Virus record (IMG/VR): IMGVR_UViG_3300048672_000512
Span: 1-64,000 of that record
Length of the DNA stretch: 64,000 bases
Strand: one strand, 5' to 3'
DNA from: a virus
Made by a program: the position numbers and the translations under genes. This document shows positions 1 through 8,511 of the stretch, piece by piece. The stretch's first letter is position 1, and every line of letters begins with the position of its first letter. The notes beneath the pieces are model-generated. The model was given only the letters and a program-made list of their open reading frames with translations, searched no databases and was not told the origin of the DNA.

Positions 1-1
1 C

Positions 2-28
2 AGCTTCGACGATGGTGATGACCGCTGA
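2..28 (+). CDS. C-terminal end of an upstream gene (partial)
   Basis: The first open frame in the window reads SFDDGDDR and then TGA at 26-28. It is followed at once by two hairpins, as expected for the 3' end of a gene that starts outside the window. Only eight residues are visible, so no function can be given. The acidic ending is common in phage DNA-binding or chaperone proteins, but that is weak evidence. Confidence 0.35.
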   Translation, partial: SFDDGDDR

Positions 29-50
29 TCCCAAATGACATGTAGAAAAG

Positions 51-112
51 TGCACGGCTTGTCCGTGCAAAACCAAAGAAACCCGAATTAGGAAACTAAC
101 TCGGGTTTCTGC
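51..112 (+). terminator. Double hairpin, probable terminator
   Basis: Two hairpins follow each other. The first pairs TGCACGG (51-57) with CCGTGCA (63-69). The second pairs AGAAACCCGA (77-86) with TCGGGTTTCT (101-110) and is extended by TTAG/CTAA around a GAAA loop. A G8 tract at 119-126 and a T5 run follow. This separates the upstream gene from the gene at 181. Confidence 0.7.
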
Positions 113-141
113 GTTTCTGGGGGGGGTCTTTTTCCCGGGAA

Positions 142-149
142 CATTTTTT
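142..149 (+). promoter_or_regulatory. CATTTTT-type upstream motif
   Basis: CATTTTTT lies 32 bases before the start of the next gene, just after a terminator. The same core occurs in five other intergenic or gene-start regions (7134, 9083, 21715, 33756, 58686), usually 28-33 bases before a start codon. A promoter element is inferred from position and recurrence only. Confidence 0.4.
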
Positions 150-180
150 ACTGGTAGCAACTACCGACGCGAGTAACACA

Positions 181-1095
181 ATGGATAGCTCATCAATCGA
201 CTGGGACACATTCTCTGAACTGGAAAAGTCACTGGTTCAAGAACTTGGCAAGCAGCAGTTTGCATTAGCAAAAGTCAGTCTGGATCAAATGGTTCAGATG
301 ATCCCTGGAACAAAGAAGATAGCTACAGAACTCAAGAATAGCTTGACTAGCGTAGCAAGTGCTCTTGCTTCGGATGACTTGACAAAGAAGGCCGCCGCTG
401 AATATGTGGCAAGCTATTACGCAGCATTCAATAGCAAGCTAGCTGCCTTTCTGTCTTCTATAAAGACAGCAGACGATGCAAAGTCTGATAGTCACGATGA
501 CGGGTTTGCTCTGTCTCAGAAGATACTGGACAAGCATAGCGACTCTGAAGCGGCTCTGAAGTCAGAACTTCTCAAGAAGGGATACGTCTTCACCAAAGCG
601 CCTGTAGTTGTTATCGCCACTCCATTCTTCAATCCGGCGGAACTGCGTCGCAATGGTTTCAACGTTGACGCATTTGAAGGCTATTTCATTCTCAAAGATC
701 AGTATGTAGCTGGTGTCACTAACGAGTACGCAGCGCAGCGAATTGCGGATGCTGCGGTAGCTGGATCCTCTGGCAAGGAAAACGCTCTCGGTTTGACTAA
801 GGATCAAGCTAAGAAGTTCCTCAAAGAAGAGCGCGATGCAAAGACGCAGAAGAAGATAAAGGATGCAGAGTTGCACGTACTCGATGATCTGGTTGACACC
901 ATCAAAGGCAAGTATGCAGCGCAGCGCTTTCAGGATCTTGGTCCGAAATTTGGTTGGTACAACGCTCGCTGGTGCTGGCTTGTTCCTTCTGGTCAAGTTA
1001 CTCTGTTGTCGCGTTCCACTGTTGCAGGAAGCTCCGGCGGGCACCTCAAAGTGAAGAACGTCAGTTTTCCGTTTTACCGCAGTGGGGTAAAGTAA
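181..1095 (+). CDS. Unknown phage protein, 304 aa
   Basis: I do not recognise the family. The N-terminal half (about residues 1-110) is helical and Lys/Ala rich. The C-terminal half is mixed, with aromatic-rich segments near FGWYNARWCW and a Ser/Gly-rich stretch before the C-terminus. No signal peptide, membrane segment or catalytic motif is evident. It is the first gene after a double terminator and the CATTTTT motif, so it probably starts a transcription unit. Its stop codon overlaps the start of the next gene (TAATG). Confidence 0.8.
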   Translation: MDSSSIDWDTFSELEKSLVQELGKQQFALAKVSLDQMVQMIPGTKKIATELKNSLTSVASALASDDLTKKAAAEYVASYYAAFNSKLAAFLSSIKTADDAKSDSHDDGFALSQKILDKHSDSEAALKSELLKKGYVFTKAPVVVIATPFFNPAELRRNGFNVDAFEGYFILKDQYVAGVTNEYAAQRIADAAVAGSSGKENALGLTKDQAKKFLKEERDAKTQKKIKDAELHVLDDLVDTIKGKYAAQRFQDLGPKFGWYNARWCWLVPSGQVTLLSRSTVAGSSGGHLKVKNVSFPFYRSGVK

Positions 1096-1649
1096 TGACA
1101 AGAATCATAGTTGCAACTCCGACAGAAGACACTCTCGGTTTGTTGCGCGACATGTATGCATCGTCGCCTAATGACAACATGGTGTACGTGCCGATTCTGT
1201 TTCTGTCTTCGCCTGACGAAACTTTTTCTGACCAGTCTCCAGTGCTTGAAGACTCGATGTCTTTTCAGATCAGTGTTCGGCCAATCGTTCACCGAAATGT
1301 GCACAACACCGCTACCAAGCGTACAGAAATGGTGATGGGCGTTGTTCTTCTCGGTGAAGACGGAGAATACACACCGTCTGCTGAATACAGAAAGCAAGTG
1401 CTGAAAGTAAACGGCGATCCGAGATTCGTGCCATTCTTTACTGTTTGCTACAGCCCGTTGGTGTCTCGACCCTCGCGTCACTTTCTGGTGTCTGTTGCAA
1501 ATACTCTGGTAAAGCAGACATTGACGTTTGATGTTCAATGGACTGACGAAGAGGCAGTCATGAAGACATTCAACAGAAACGCTGTTGACGAATTGGAACC
1601 GGCAAACCCTGAAGCTATGCACAAGTATGCCAAACGTACTGGAACTTAG
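1095..1649 (+). CDS. Unknown phage protein, 184 aa
   Basis: The frame is open further upstream, but the ATG at 1095 is preferred because it overlaps the previous stop in a TAATG arrangement typical of translational coupling. The protein starts MTRIIVATPTEDTLGLL and is a mixed alpha/beta sequence with no motif I can name. It overlaps the following HNH gene by 23 bases. Confidence 0.75.
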   Translation: MTRIIVATPTEDTLGLLRDMYASSPNDNMVYVPILFLSSPDETFSDQSPVLEDSMSFQISVRPIVHRNVHNTATKRTEMVMGVVLLGEDGEYTPSAEYRKQVLKVNGDPRFVPFFTVCYSPLVSRPSRHFLVSVANTLVKQTLTFDVQWTDEEAVMKTFNRNAVDELEPANPEAMHKYAKRTGT

Positions 1650-2151
1650 TGCTTTCAAGTCAGTAGCTCAGACGCACCCAGTTCCAAAGAAAGCAGGAAA
1701 TTTAGTGTCGCTTGTAGACCGCTGCTACGTGTGCGACAGAAAGTTCATTGCGTATGGCGGAAACGACTCTGCATTGATTCAAGAATTTCACCATATATTT
1801 CCTCAGGCTTTCGGTGGAACAAAAGGTCCAACAGTGTCTCTGTGCAGTGGGCATCACTCTTCGCTGCACAGAATTGCAGAACGAGTGCTGGCTGGAAAGA
1901 GCTACAACGAGTTCTTGCAGTCGGGTGAGAATCATGCTATAATAAACCAACGCCTGTTCTACCTAGCTAACTGCGTGGTTCAGGCAACACGGAAGCTCAA
2001 GGAAGACCCTAACCGGATGGTTCCTGTGCAAGTCAACGGCAACGCCAACTTCCATAGCAAGCTAGCGAAAATTTCAGAGTACTACAAGAAGTCAAAGGCA
2101 GACACTATAAAGTGCCTTATTGAAGCAGAGCATCGTAGGCTATTTCCGTAA
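1627..2151 (+). CDS. HNH-type nuclease-like protein
   Basis: A CxxC pair (RCYVCDRKF, about residues 32-40) is followed by FHHIFPQAFGG and then CSGHHSSLHR. This is the Cys-His-His arrangement of a zinc-bound HNH fold. The protein is about 174 residues from the ATG at 1627, which I prefer over a TTG further upstream. The C-terminal third is helical and basic. Phage HNH proteins may be homing endonucleases, packaging nucleases or DNA-processing enzymes. Position among unknown genes, far from terminase genes, favours a free-standing or homing role, but this is inference. Confidence 0.65.
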   Translation: MPNVLELSAFKSVAQTHPVPKKAGNLVSLVDRCYVCDRKFIAYGGNDSALIQEFHHIFPQAFGGTKGPTVSLCSGHHSSLHRIAERVLAGKSYNEFLQSGENHAIINQRLFYLANCVVQATRKLKEDPNRMVPVQVNGNANFHSKLAKISEYYKKSKADTIKCLIEAEHRRLFP

Positions 2152-2174
2152 TAGCGAAACTGAAAGGACCAATC

Positions 2175-2408
2175 ATGCAAACAGTGATAAACTGGCAGCC
2201 TATCGAAACAGCCCCCAAGACTGGAGAATTTGTCTTGTTAGCTGGAGGTACATGGGAAGATGATTTTATTTCAGAGATACAAATCATTCAAGTAGCTAGG
2301 TGGGTAAGCAAATATGAGCAATGGGTTACCTGCCTAGCTGACGATGGGTGGGTTGTATTTGAGTACTGCAACCCTACGCACTGGGCACCGATAGAAGCTA
2401 GCGTCTAA
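2175..2408 (+). CDS. Small DUF551-like protein, 77 aa
   Basis: The N-terminus contains WQPIETAPKTGEFVLL and the C-terminus contains THWAPI. This is the layout of small DUF551-like proteins that are frequent in phages and prophages. No biochemical function is known for that group. The start follows AAAGGA (2162-2167) with good spacing. The 5' flank resembles that of the next gene (CTGAAAGGACCAATC before this start, AGAAAGGGCCAATC before 2431). Confidence 0.6.
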   Translation: MQTVINWQPIETAPKTGEFVLLAGGTWEDDFISEIQIIQVARWVSKYEQWVTCLADDGWVVFEYCNPTHWAPIEASV

Positions 2409-2430
2409 ACTGAAGCAGAAAGGGCCAATC

Positions 2431-3177
2431 ATGTCTAAGAATGAAATCGTTGAAGGTAGAGAGTCTTCGGCTTCCAACGTCAAACTGAAGTGTGGCGATT
2501 GCATGTTCTTTGCCGAGTCAAGGCACCCTTCAAAAGGTAGCCCCTGCAACAAGCTCGGAGTTCAGTCTTTCGGCACGGCACCTCATTGCTACACTGCAAA
2601 CATTCGAGTCTTCAGAAAGGTTGCTCCAGAAGCAATTGCAGCAACTGCAGCTCTGGTTGCTGCTTTCAGCGCGCAGCAGCAGCGTGTTCTCATGGGACTT
2701 CTCAAGAATGCAGCTTCGCTTGAACGCTGCAAGTTGTCCTTCCTTGAAAAGGTCTACTTCTCTGTTGGAAATCCGGACTACCTTGACAATTGGTTCTGCG
2801 GTTACGCTCTCGGACTTGATCCAGACAAGAACGTTATGGTGGCAGGCTCCGATTACCTTCAGAAGGGAACCGCAGTAACCACTGCGTATCTCATGCGCAG
2901 TTCGCTTTACACGCGAGCAAAGTTCGTCGATATGAAAGACAAGATGCTTGCCTCTGGAAAGCTCTATGAGCCGCGCAAACCAAAGAAGAACCACGTGGTA
3001 GCTATTGACTACGAACCTCCAACCATAGAAACTGCTCAAAGCTGGCTGGATAGCGCAGCTGCAGGAAAAGGAAAGCCGCAGGCAAAACGCATGCGTGCAT
3101 CTAGCAACAATCCTGTACCTGTCAAGAATAGCGATGGCAGCGTGACCTTTGAAGTAACAAGCGCACGAGGCGTCTGA
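2431..3177 (+). CDS. Unknown protein with N-terminal Cys motif, 248 aa
   Basis: Residues about 18-55 carry Cys and His spaced like a small zinc-binding module: KCGDCMFF, then SPCNKL, then APHCYTANI. A helical, Ala-rich segment follows, and the tail is basic (KGKPQAKRMR). The family is not recognised. The stop overlaps the ATG of the next gene (TGATGTC), so the two are probably co-translated. A nucleic-acid-binding role is possible from the cysteines and the basic tail, but unproven. Confidence 0.7.
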   Translation: MSKNEIVEGRESSASNVKLKCGDCMFFAESRHPSKGSPCNKLGVQSFGTAPHCYTANIRVFRKVAPEAIAATAALVAAFSAQQQRVLMGLLKNAASLERCKLSFLEKVYFSVGNPDYLDNWFCGYALGLDPDKNVMVAGSDYLQKGTAVTTAYLMRSSLYTRAKFVDMKDKMLASGKLYEPRKPKKNHVVAIDYEPPTIETAQSWLDSAAAGKGKPQAKRMRASSNNPVPVKNSDGSVTFEVTSARGV

Positions 3178-4259
3178 TGTCAGAAGAAACTGACGAAAAG
3201 CTTGTTCACGGTCTTTTCGGTTCTGTAGCTTCGTGCCTCGACGAACGAGTTAGCAAGGCACGGCGCATTGAGCTGTACGGCCTTCTGATGCTGTACCTTT
3301 TCAAGGGTACAGATCAACATAGAATACGCAATTGGTTATCGGCAACTGGTGTGAACTTTGAGTTTCTGCGCTGGCGCAGACTGCTACACCGAAACGGAAT
3401 GCTGCTGCTGAATTGCAAGGTCTACACCTTTGCCTACTTTGTTGGTGACAGATCGGTAACGCCAGCAAGCTGCAACCTGTCACAAGAAGAGGCACTAGCA
3501 TGCAGACAGGCTTGTAAACATCCAGAGCTAGCCGCAAAGCTTCAAGAATTCATTGATGAAGATCGCGCTCTGTTCTCGATGTCTGGTCTAAGCGACATGA
3601 TCGGAAAGGCATTGACATGTAGAGACATACGCGGCTACCTTGGTCACTATGTAGGAACCCGCTTAGCTTTTCTACATGGATATGGCTATGACAGTGACAC
3701 GCTGAAATCCGACATGAAGAGTTGGGCGCTCTACGCGCTGTTGCGTGCATACCCGAGATACGATGACAAGGGTCACATTCTTTCCATTGTTAAAACGGCG
3801 ATGCACAACCACGCACAGAACATTGTTAAGCATGCAACGTCACAGAAGAACCAGCATTTGACAACAGACTCCGATGGAACATGCCACGCTAGAGTCTTGT
3901 CGTTGGACTTCGGTGAGACAAGCGATGTCACCAGCTTGATTGAAGAGCCAGGGTCGTCAACAGTTACAAGCAGCTACTTGGTAACAAATATAGAGGGTAC
4001 AACTCAGGGTAACTGGGAACAGTTGTTTGCTCTGCGTGAATTAATGAATAACGATAGGCTGAAGCCTGTGCAGCGGCAGTTCCTGCTTCTCTTGACAGGA
4101 GCGCATGACGCAGATTTCAGTGCGTGGCTAGGTCAGTCAAACAGTGCCGCATACGAGTCCATGTCGTTTGAAAAGTACATGGATAGAGCGACTGCATTCA
4201 TCGGTGCTGACAGCAGGAAAGTACAGCAGCTGTTTGCTGGATTGCGTAATCTGGTTTGA
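3177..4259 (+). CDS. Putative divergent sigma-factor-like protein, 360 aa
   Basis: The central part, around ALLRAYPRYDDKGHILS and then IVKTAMHNHAQNIVKH, resembles the region 2 helices of sigma-70-family proteins. In those, an aromatic/acidic turn precedes a helix ending in N-x-x-x-x-I-V-K. The C-terminal QRQFLLLLTGAHDADFSAWL could correspond to a region 4 helix-turn-helix. The match is by eye and weak. A second protein with the same kind of central block lies at 59176-60195. If correct, this protein would redirect RNA polymerase to phage promoters. Otherwise it is an uncharacterised helical protein. Confidence 0.45.
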   Translation: MSEETDEKLVHGLFGSVASCLDERVSKARRIELYGLLMLYLFKGTDQHRIRNWLSATGVNFEFLRWRRLLHRNGMLLLNCKVYTFAYFVGDRSVTPASCNLSQEEALACRQACKHPELAAKLQEFIDEDRALFSMSGLSDMIGKALTCRDIRGYLGHYVGTRLAFLHGYGYDSDTLKSDMKSWALYALLRAYPRYDDKGHILSIVKTAMHNHAQNIVKHATSQKNQHLTTDSDGTCHARVLSLDFGETSDVTSLIEEPGSSTVTSSYLVTNIEGTTQGNWEQLFALRELMNNDRLKPVQRQFLLLLTGAHDADFSAWLGQSNSAAYESMSFEKYMDRATAFIGADSRKVQQLFAGLRNLV

Positions 4260-4270
4260 AGGAGAATGAA

Positions 4271-5113
4271 ATGAAAGTGCCAAAGTTTGCATTTGTAGGA
4301 TCATCTTCCGCAGGCAAGACGACTCTCACATATCAGGTGTGTGGAGAACTGAAACTCTACGGTGTACGTGTTGACGGAATTCTGCAGCAGGACCGCCGGC
4401 TTCCTTTTGACTCGGCGCTTCTGGAAAGTCGCTTTGAAGCTCAGGAATGGTTTCTCGGCAACATGATCCAAATGGAAAGCTACATGTCTTTGCAGAGTGG
4501 CGTTGACATGATAGTGAGTGATCGAAGCCTTGTTGACTTCTTCTGCTACATGAAGACTCAATGGGGCGACTCTGTACACGCTGAAAAAGTTCGTATGTGG
4601 GAGCAGCTGGTACGTGCTCACGTTTCTAGCTACGAGTATCTTTTTTACTGTGCGCCACTCCCATACGACAATGATGGTGTGCGACCAAACGAAGAGTTCA
4701 TTAAGAAAGTGGACACTACTCTTCTTGGAGACTTTGGAACTCTCTGCACTCACACGCCTAGGAACAGTAAAATTGTTTCTGAGGACATCATACTCAGCAA
4801 CACTTTGCGAATTCTAGGTTGCAGTCAGTGTCTGGGCGAAGACGCGTATCTTACCGGGTCGTGGGCTAGAGGTGGGCAGTCAAGGGGGTCTGACATTGAT
4901 CTATTCATGTCGATTTCAACTTGGCGCAAGAAGGTTGCAGCAAGTTTAGAAGCAGAAGGTAGGAAGGCGGTCTGGGTTGCGTCTGAAACAAAACGCAACG
5001 ATCCTGGATGCATTGGAGTCTTTCGTATCTCTGACACGCGTCCAGTGATTGAGGTTCAAGTGTTTGAAGACGATGCAATGCCAGCACGCATAAAGTCACA
5101 GCGAGAAGGCTGA
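4271..5113 (+). CDS. P-loop kinase/ATPase fused to a nucleotidyltransferase domain
   Basis: The N-terminal domain opens with a Walker A loop, GSSSAGKTT (residues 10-18), followed by a DRS motif (VSDRSLVDFF). This is typical of AAA_28/NadR-kinase-like P-loop proteins. The C-terminal 85 residues carry the DNA polymerase beta-type nucleotidyltransferase signature: GSWARGG at residue 196 and SDIDLF with candidate metal ligands Asp208 and Asp210. The ATG at 4271 has GGAG six bases upstream and is chosen over an in-frame TTG at 4256. An XRE regulator follows. Substrates are unknown. RNA end repair, nucleotide or NAD-type metabolism, and toxin/antitoxin-like AMP transfer are all possible. Confidence 0.75.
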   Translation: MKVPKFAFVGSSSAGKTTLTYQVCGELKLYGVRVDGILQQDRRLPFDSALLESRFEAQEWFLGNMIQMESYMSLQSGVDMIVSDRSLVDFFCYMKTQWGDSVHAEKVRMWEQLVRAHVSSYEYLFYCAPLPYDNDGVRPNEEFIKKVDTTLLGDFGTLCTHTPRNSKIVSEDIILSNTLRILGCSQCLGEDAYLTGSWARGGQSRGSDIDLFMSISTWRKKVAASLEAEGRKAVWVASETKRNDPGCIGVFRISDTRPVIEVQVFEDDAMPARIKSQREG

Positions 5114-5139
5114 TTGTTGAAATTAAACGAGGCTATACC

Positions 5140-5424
5140 ATGAAGTACGAAGACATGACAGACGCGCAGAAGACTGCACATTGGGACAAACGTAGAAAAG
5201 AAACCAGTGCAATGTATGACGCTGTTAGGCTTGCAGACTTTAGTCTTCAAGCAAAATGGATCATGCTCGATAAAAACATAAGTAAGAAAGAACTTGCGCT
5301 GCGTCTCGGTTGGCCCACATCTGTGGTATCTGACTGGTTGAGCGGCACTGCAAATCTTTCTATCCTGCAGATGTACTCTATCGCAGACGCACTTGGTGTG
5401 CCGTTGACAATCTCTATGATCTGA
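5140..5424 (+). CDS. XRE/Cro-type helix-turn-helix regulator, 94 aa
   Basis: The C-terminal 60 residues form a Cro/C1-type HTH: KKELALRLGWPTSVVSDWLSG is split between the two HTH helices, followed by ILQMYSIADALGVPL. The N-terminal third is a charged helix. Placed after the kinase/nucleotidyltransferase gene and before a bidirectional terminator, it may regulate the local operon, but no operator is evident. It could also be an antitoxin-like partner of the upstream gene. Confidence 0.8.
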   Translation: MKYEDMTDAQKTAHWDKRRKETSAMYDAVRLADFSLQAKWIMLDKNISKKELALRLGWPTSVVSDWLSGTANLSILQMYSIADALGVPLTISMI

Positions 5425-5437
5425 TTTCAGCCAAAAG

Positions 5438-5472
5438 AAAAGCCCCGGACCTTGCGGTTGCGGGGCTTTTTT
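5438..5472. terminator. Bidirectional terminator between converging genes
   Basis: AAAAGCCCCG (5438-5447) pairs with CGGGGCTTTT (5461-5470). The hairpin has A-rich and T-rich flanks on both sides, so it can end transcription from the + strand genes on the left and the - strand genes on the right. Confidence 0.85.
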
Positions 5473-5490
5473 ACGTCTGTACTTTGCAGT

Positions 5491-6144
5491 TTACATTCCT
5501 AGGCTCTTCTTCAAGCCAGCGCAGATCTTCTTGTGCTTGCAGTTGTCAATCAGGTACACGGCTTCTTCCTGTTCCACAGAACCACGGCGGCGTAGCTCGT
5601 TGAGCGCTTCCTTTTCAGTAAGAGCGTTGATCTTGTTTGTCCAAGCAATAAACGAAACCTTTACCGCTTCAGGAGAATCAAAATCAACTACGCTGATTCC
5701 ACGCTTAGGTTGCTTCACCGGTTTTTCTTCTTCCTCTTCCTCACGGCCACCAGTAACGTAGGTGTTTTTGCTGATGCCCTTGCTACGCATCTCTGCCTCT
5801 ACTGCAGTCTCATGCTGTTCCATACGCTCTAGTTCTTCTTGCGCCCGGTCAGAGCGTAGAACCTCTATTGCATCCTTGGTAGCTACTGGCGTGATCAAAC
5901 CAGCAGCAACAGCCTCTAGAAAGTAAGCAGCTTCGACAAGAATCTTTCGCGGAACTGTTTTGGTGACTTCAACCGGCACCCACGTCTTTGGGACTCGAAT
6001 GATACGTGAAACGTCTCCGTGCTTCACAGAGATCATCACGTCACCGCCTCCAGAATCTCGGCTCTTGCGCGCCTGATCCGAAGTGTTGATTACATACAGA
6101 GCGCCGTTGCCAGCGTGGAGTTCTTCAGTAGTGAGCGTTTGCAT
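5491..6144 (-). CDS. Unknown phage protein, 217 aa
   Basis: I do not recognise the family. It is helical, with a Glu-rich linker (EEEEEEKPVKQPKRG, near residue 135) between an N-terminal domain and a C-terminal segment of about 70 residues containing two Cys (DNCKHKKICAGLKK). It is last in the three-gene minus-strand block that begins with the RuvC-like gene, so a DNA-related role is possible by association only. Confidence 0.7.
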   Translation of the reverse strand: MQTLTTEELHAGNGALYVINTSDQARKSRDSGGGDVMISVKHGDVSRIIRVPKTWVPVEVTKTVPRKILVEAAYFLEAVAAGLITPVATKDAIEVLRSDRAQEELERMEQHETAVEAEMRSKGISKNTYVTGGREEEEEEKPVKQPKRGISVVDFDSPEAVKVSFIAWTNKINALTEKEALNELRRRGSVEQEEAVYLIDNCKHKKICAGLKKSLGM

Positions 6145-6154
6145 TTTATGCCTT

Positions 6155-6529
6155 TCAAGTCAAGTTGTTGGATATGAAAACAATCATGTCCACGATGTCG
6201 GAAAATTCCGCTTTGGTTTGGTTTGTGTTCCAGCTTTTGTATTTGTCTTCAGTCTTGGATATGTCTTCAACGTCTTTCTTCTTCATATCCGATATGCTTC
6301 TTTCAAATATGAACTCGAAGTACTTTGCAGCCTGTATGGCTGTAGCTACTCTGTAAAGATCACACATGACTTCAACTTCAGACAACCCGTAGTGGTTCTT
6401 TATAGCTTCTCTATCTCCAGCTAGCGCTGTTACAGCCTCATGTTGGCAGGTTCTGGATACACAATACCTACACGTATCTACTTCACAGTTATTGCTAGCA
6501 AGTTTCTTGCTTGTAATAGGGCAGATCAC
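6155..6529 (-). CDS. Unknown protein with N-terminal Cys cluster, 124 aa
   Basis: The N-terminal 30 residues hold five Cys and one His (ICPITSKKL, then CEVDTCRYCVSRTCQHE). This looks like a small zinc-binding module. The remainder is helical and charged. The start overlaps the stop of the upstream ruvC-like gene by 4 bases, so the two are probably translated together. Function is unknown. Confidence 0.7.
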   Translation of the reverse strand: MICPITSKKLASNNCEVDTCRYCVSRTCQHEAVTALAGDREAIKNHYGLSEVEVMCDLYRVATAIQAAKYFEFIFERSISDMKKKDVEDISKTEDKYKSWNTNQTKAEFSDIVDMIVFISNNLT

Positions 6530-7134
6530 TTGCGATTCCTTTTCTTTTTACCTGAAGTTTTTGGGCGTATGCCAATGTCTTTGTGAATCAAAGCAGCCTC
6601 GATAACGTGCTCTGGTACAAAATCACCATCATAGGGTTTAAGTCCAGACAGAATGTATGCAGCGTAGCACCCTATCATTGAAGCATCAATAGCATGTGGT
6701 GTTATTCGCACGCCCTTGTAAGCAGCGTAGACGGATTCTAGATCAACGCCGCGCCGCTTCAACTCGTTTTTCCACTGCGAAGCTGGCAGCACCTTTGTTT
6801 CAACGGAAGCAAAGTTGGTTATAAGCGCACCAAGCATTATGTTTACCAGCTCGATGGTGACACCTCCCATTCTGCGAGACATGTACCTTTCAGCAATTAC
6901 ATGCGTTACTTTGTATCGCGTAGCTATATCGTTCAGAGAACCTAAGTACACTCCAAGTTGCTTTGATGGCCTTGACTTCAAGTCTCTCAGTGTGTTGTGT
7001 AGGCACCCGAACTGAAGTACTTTGATTGCCGGTGTTTTCTCATGTTCAAGATCGCATTGAAGAACAGAGTACCCATAATTAGCTGAACCCGGATCACACG
7101 CTAGTATCGTACATCGCATAATTGAATCACTCAC
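6526..7134 (-). CDS. ruvC: RuvC-type Holliday junction resolvase
   Basis: The N-terminus has the RNase H-fold nuclease motif CDPGSANYGYS with the first catalytic Asp. A second acidic site occurs in VIAERYMSRRMGG and a third in TPHAIDASMIGCYA. The length (about 200 aa) fits phage RuvC proteins, which cut four-way junctions during recombination and resolve branched DNA before packaging. Translation may begin at GTG (7134) or at an ATG five codons later (7119). It leads the only minus-strand operon in the window. The tail is basic (TSGKKKRNRK). Confidence 0.75.
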   Translation of the reverse strand: MSDSIMRCTILACDPGSANYGYSVLQCDLEHEKTPAIKVLQFGCLHNTLRDLKSRPSKQLGVYLGSLNDIATRYKVTHVIAERYMSRRMGGVTIELVNIMLGALITNFASVETKVLPASQWKNELKRRGVDLESVYAAYKGVRITPHAIDASMIGCYAAYILSGLKPYDGDFVPEHVIEAALIHKDIGIRPKTSGKKKRNRK

Positions 7135-7140
7135 ATTTTT
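7134..7140 (+). promoter_or_regulatory. CATTTTT-type motif in a divergent region
   Basis: CATTTTT lies 58 bases before the gene at 7198 and touches the start of the divergent ruvC-like gene. It matches the core seen at five other loci. The next 55 bases hold no gene. Confidence 0.35.
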
Positions 7141-7197
7141 ATTACAGAGCAGAAAGCTGCCTGTCTATGTAGACTTTCACAGTATTTAGAGGGCAAG

Positions 7198-8511
7198 ATG
7201 CCAGTTAAAAGCACAACTAACAATCGAATTCTACCGTCAAATGCAAGAGCAATTGACGTAGCTAAACGAACCATTGATCAGATCATTCCGATTCAGAACA
7301 GGAGATATCATGCTGCGTTTCAAGTTCAAGGTTATGGTGGCGTTTTGTACTCGCGCCTTGAAAGCGGAATACGATGCGCTTGTAAATCGATGGTACACAC
7401 GATATCTTCTAGAATCAATGAAGATGGAAATGCGGACCCTGGCGTTATCAACTCGGTACTCACAGGGCAGGAGTTTGGTGTACGCCGCTATGGTTCGCGC
7501 CAAGCGGATAATCCGGGGTGGCAACTAGCCGATGACGGTAGCTTTGTTATTGACATTCAAACACAGCGTCCGACTCAATCCTCTTTTGATCGTCAAGTCA
7601 ACACACGTTCTGGTAACGCTAACACAACCATATTCGGTTCTCAGTTTGACCGAATGTCAAACGATGCAAGCGATCCAGCGTCGTCAACTATCATATCGGA
7701 TGCAGAAGGTGTAAACGGGCCAACGGACGGTGTGTACTCGCTGGACGACTTAGCTTCAAACTTCGATCGTACGTTGCACGCACACTCTGACATATCCTGC
7801 CCTATCTGCTTAGGAACAGGATACACCGGCGGCTATTCAGTGTACAACGGGTGGCGGCGAGTCTTTACGGCTTTTGAAGACGCTGTAAAGAACTCTGCTG
7901 ATACCTATATAGACACTGTAGAGGACATACCGACTAGCCATGGTATTAGTAGCGAATGGAGCGTAGTGCTGCCGTTTGGTGCTATTGGAGTAGACAGGTG
8001 TTGTGTCTTCAACGGATTGCAACCCTGCACGTCTGTTCAAATATACATTGATGACGTGCGGCTCACTTCGGAGCATCATCTTCTGTCGTTCTGCAATGGG
8101 CGCATGCACACGGTGAAGATTGCCTTTCCTGAAGAAACAACTTGGACTCACTTTGAAGTGCAAGTCAACGTCTCCAGAGATGAGGCTTTGTTTGAGTTGC
8201 CAAAGACAACCAAGTCAAGCATCATGTCGCTTCTGGAAACAACAGATCCGTTTCAGGTTATTCTGTCTCCGATGATACCAAGGTTGCGTGCATTGGACGT
8301 TATCTGCGAGTCTACGCTTGGAAAAACTCTTCATGTCAAAGGGGTGACAAACTTCAATGACAAGAAGGCAAGCATACTAGGATGGGAAGCTGAAGTTAGA
8401 GTTACGCAGCCACATGAACTGATATCCAAGCTACCAAAGCGCCGCACTATTATTCAGGCCCGCCGACCTGCAATGGTCACTGACAACATAACCGGAAACA
8501 AGAGAACATGA
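7198..8511 (+). CDS. Probable virion structural protein, 437 aa
   Basis: This is a beta-rich protein with a central CPICLGTGYTGGYSVYNGW segment, a CxxCxGTG element that may bind zinc. The N-terminal 60 residues are helical. The C-terminal half has long runs of alternating hydrophobic residues, typical of phage structural proteins. There is no enzymatic motif. It overlaps the next gene by 4 bases (ATGA). Assignment as a tail, neck or baseplate component is an inference from composition and conserved phage-like layout. Confidence 0.6.
   Translation: MPVKSTTNNRILPSNARAIDVAKRTIDQIIPIQNRRYHAAFQVQGYGGVLYSRLESGIRCACKSMVHTISSRINEDGNADPGVINSVLTGQEFGVRRYGSRQADNPGWQLADDGSFVIDIQTQRPTQSSFDRQVNTRSGNANTTIFGSQFDRMSNDASDPASSTIISDAEGVNGPTDGVYSLDDLASNFDRTLHAHSDISCPICLGTGYTGGYSVYNGWRRVFTAFEDAVKNSADTYIDTVEDIPTSHGISSEWSVVLPFGAIGVDRCCVFNGLQPCTSVQIYIDDVRLTSEHHLLSFCNGRMHTVKIAFPEETTWTHFEVQVNVSRDEALFELPKTTKSSIMSLLETTDPFQVILSPMIPRLRALDVICESTLGKTLHVKGVTNFNDKKASILGWEAEVRVTQPHELISKLPKRRTIIQARRPAMVTDNITGNKRT

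Noticed and set aside
562-1101. Minus-strand frame of about 180 codons
   Set aside because: It overlaps the gene at 181-1095 entirely, and no minus-strand operon or ribosome-binding site supports it.
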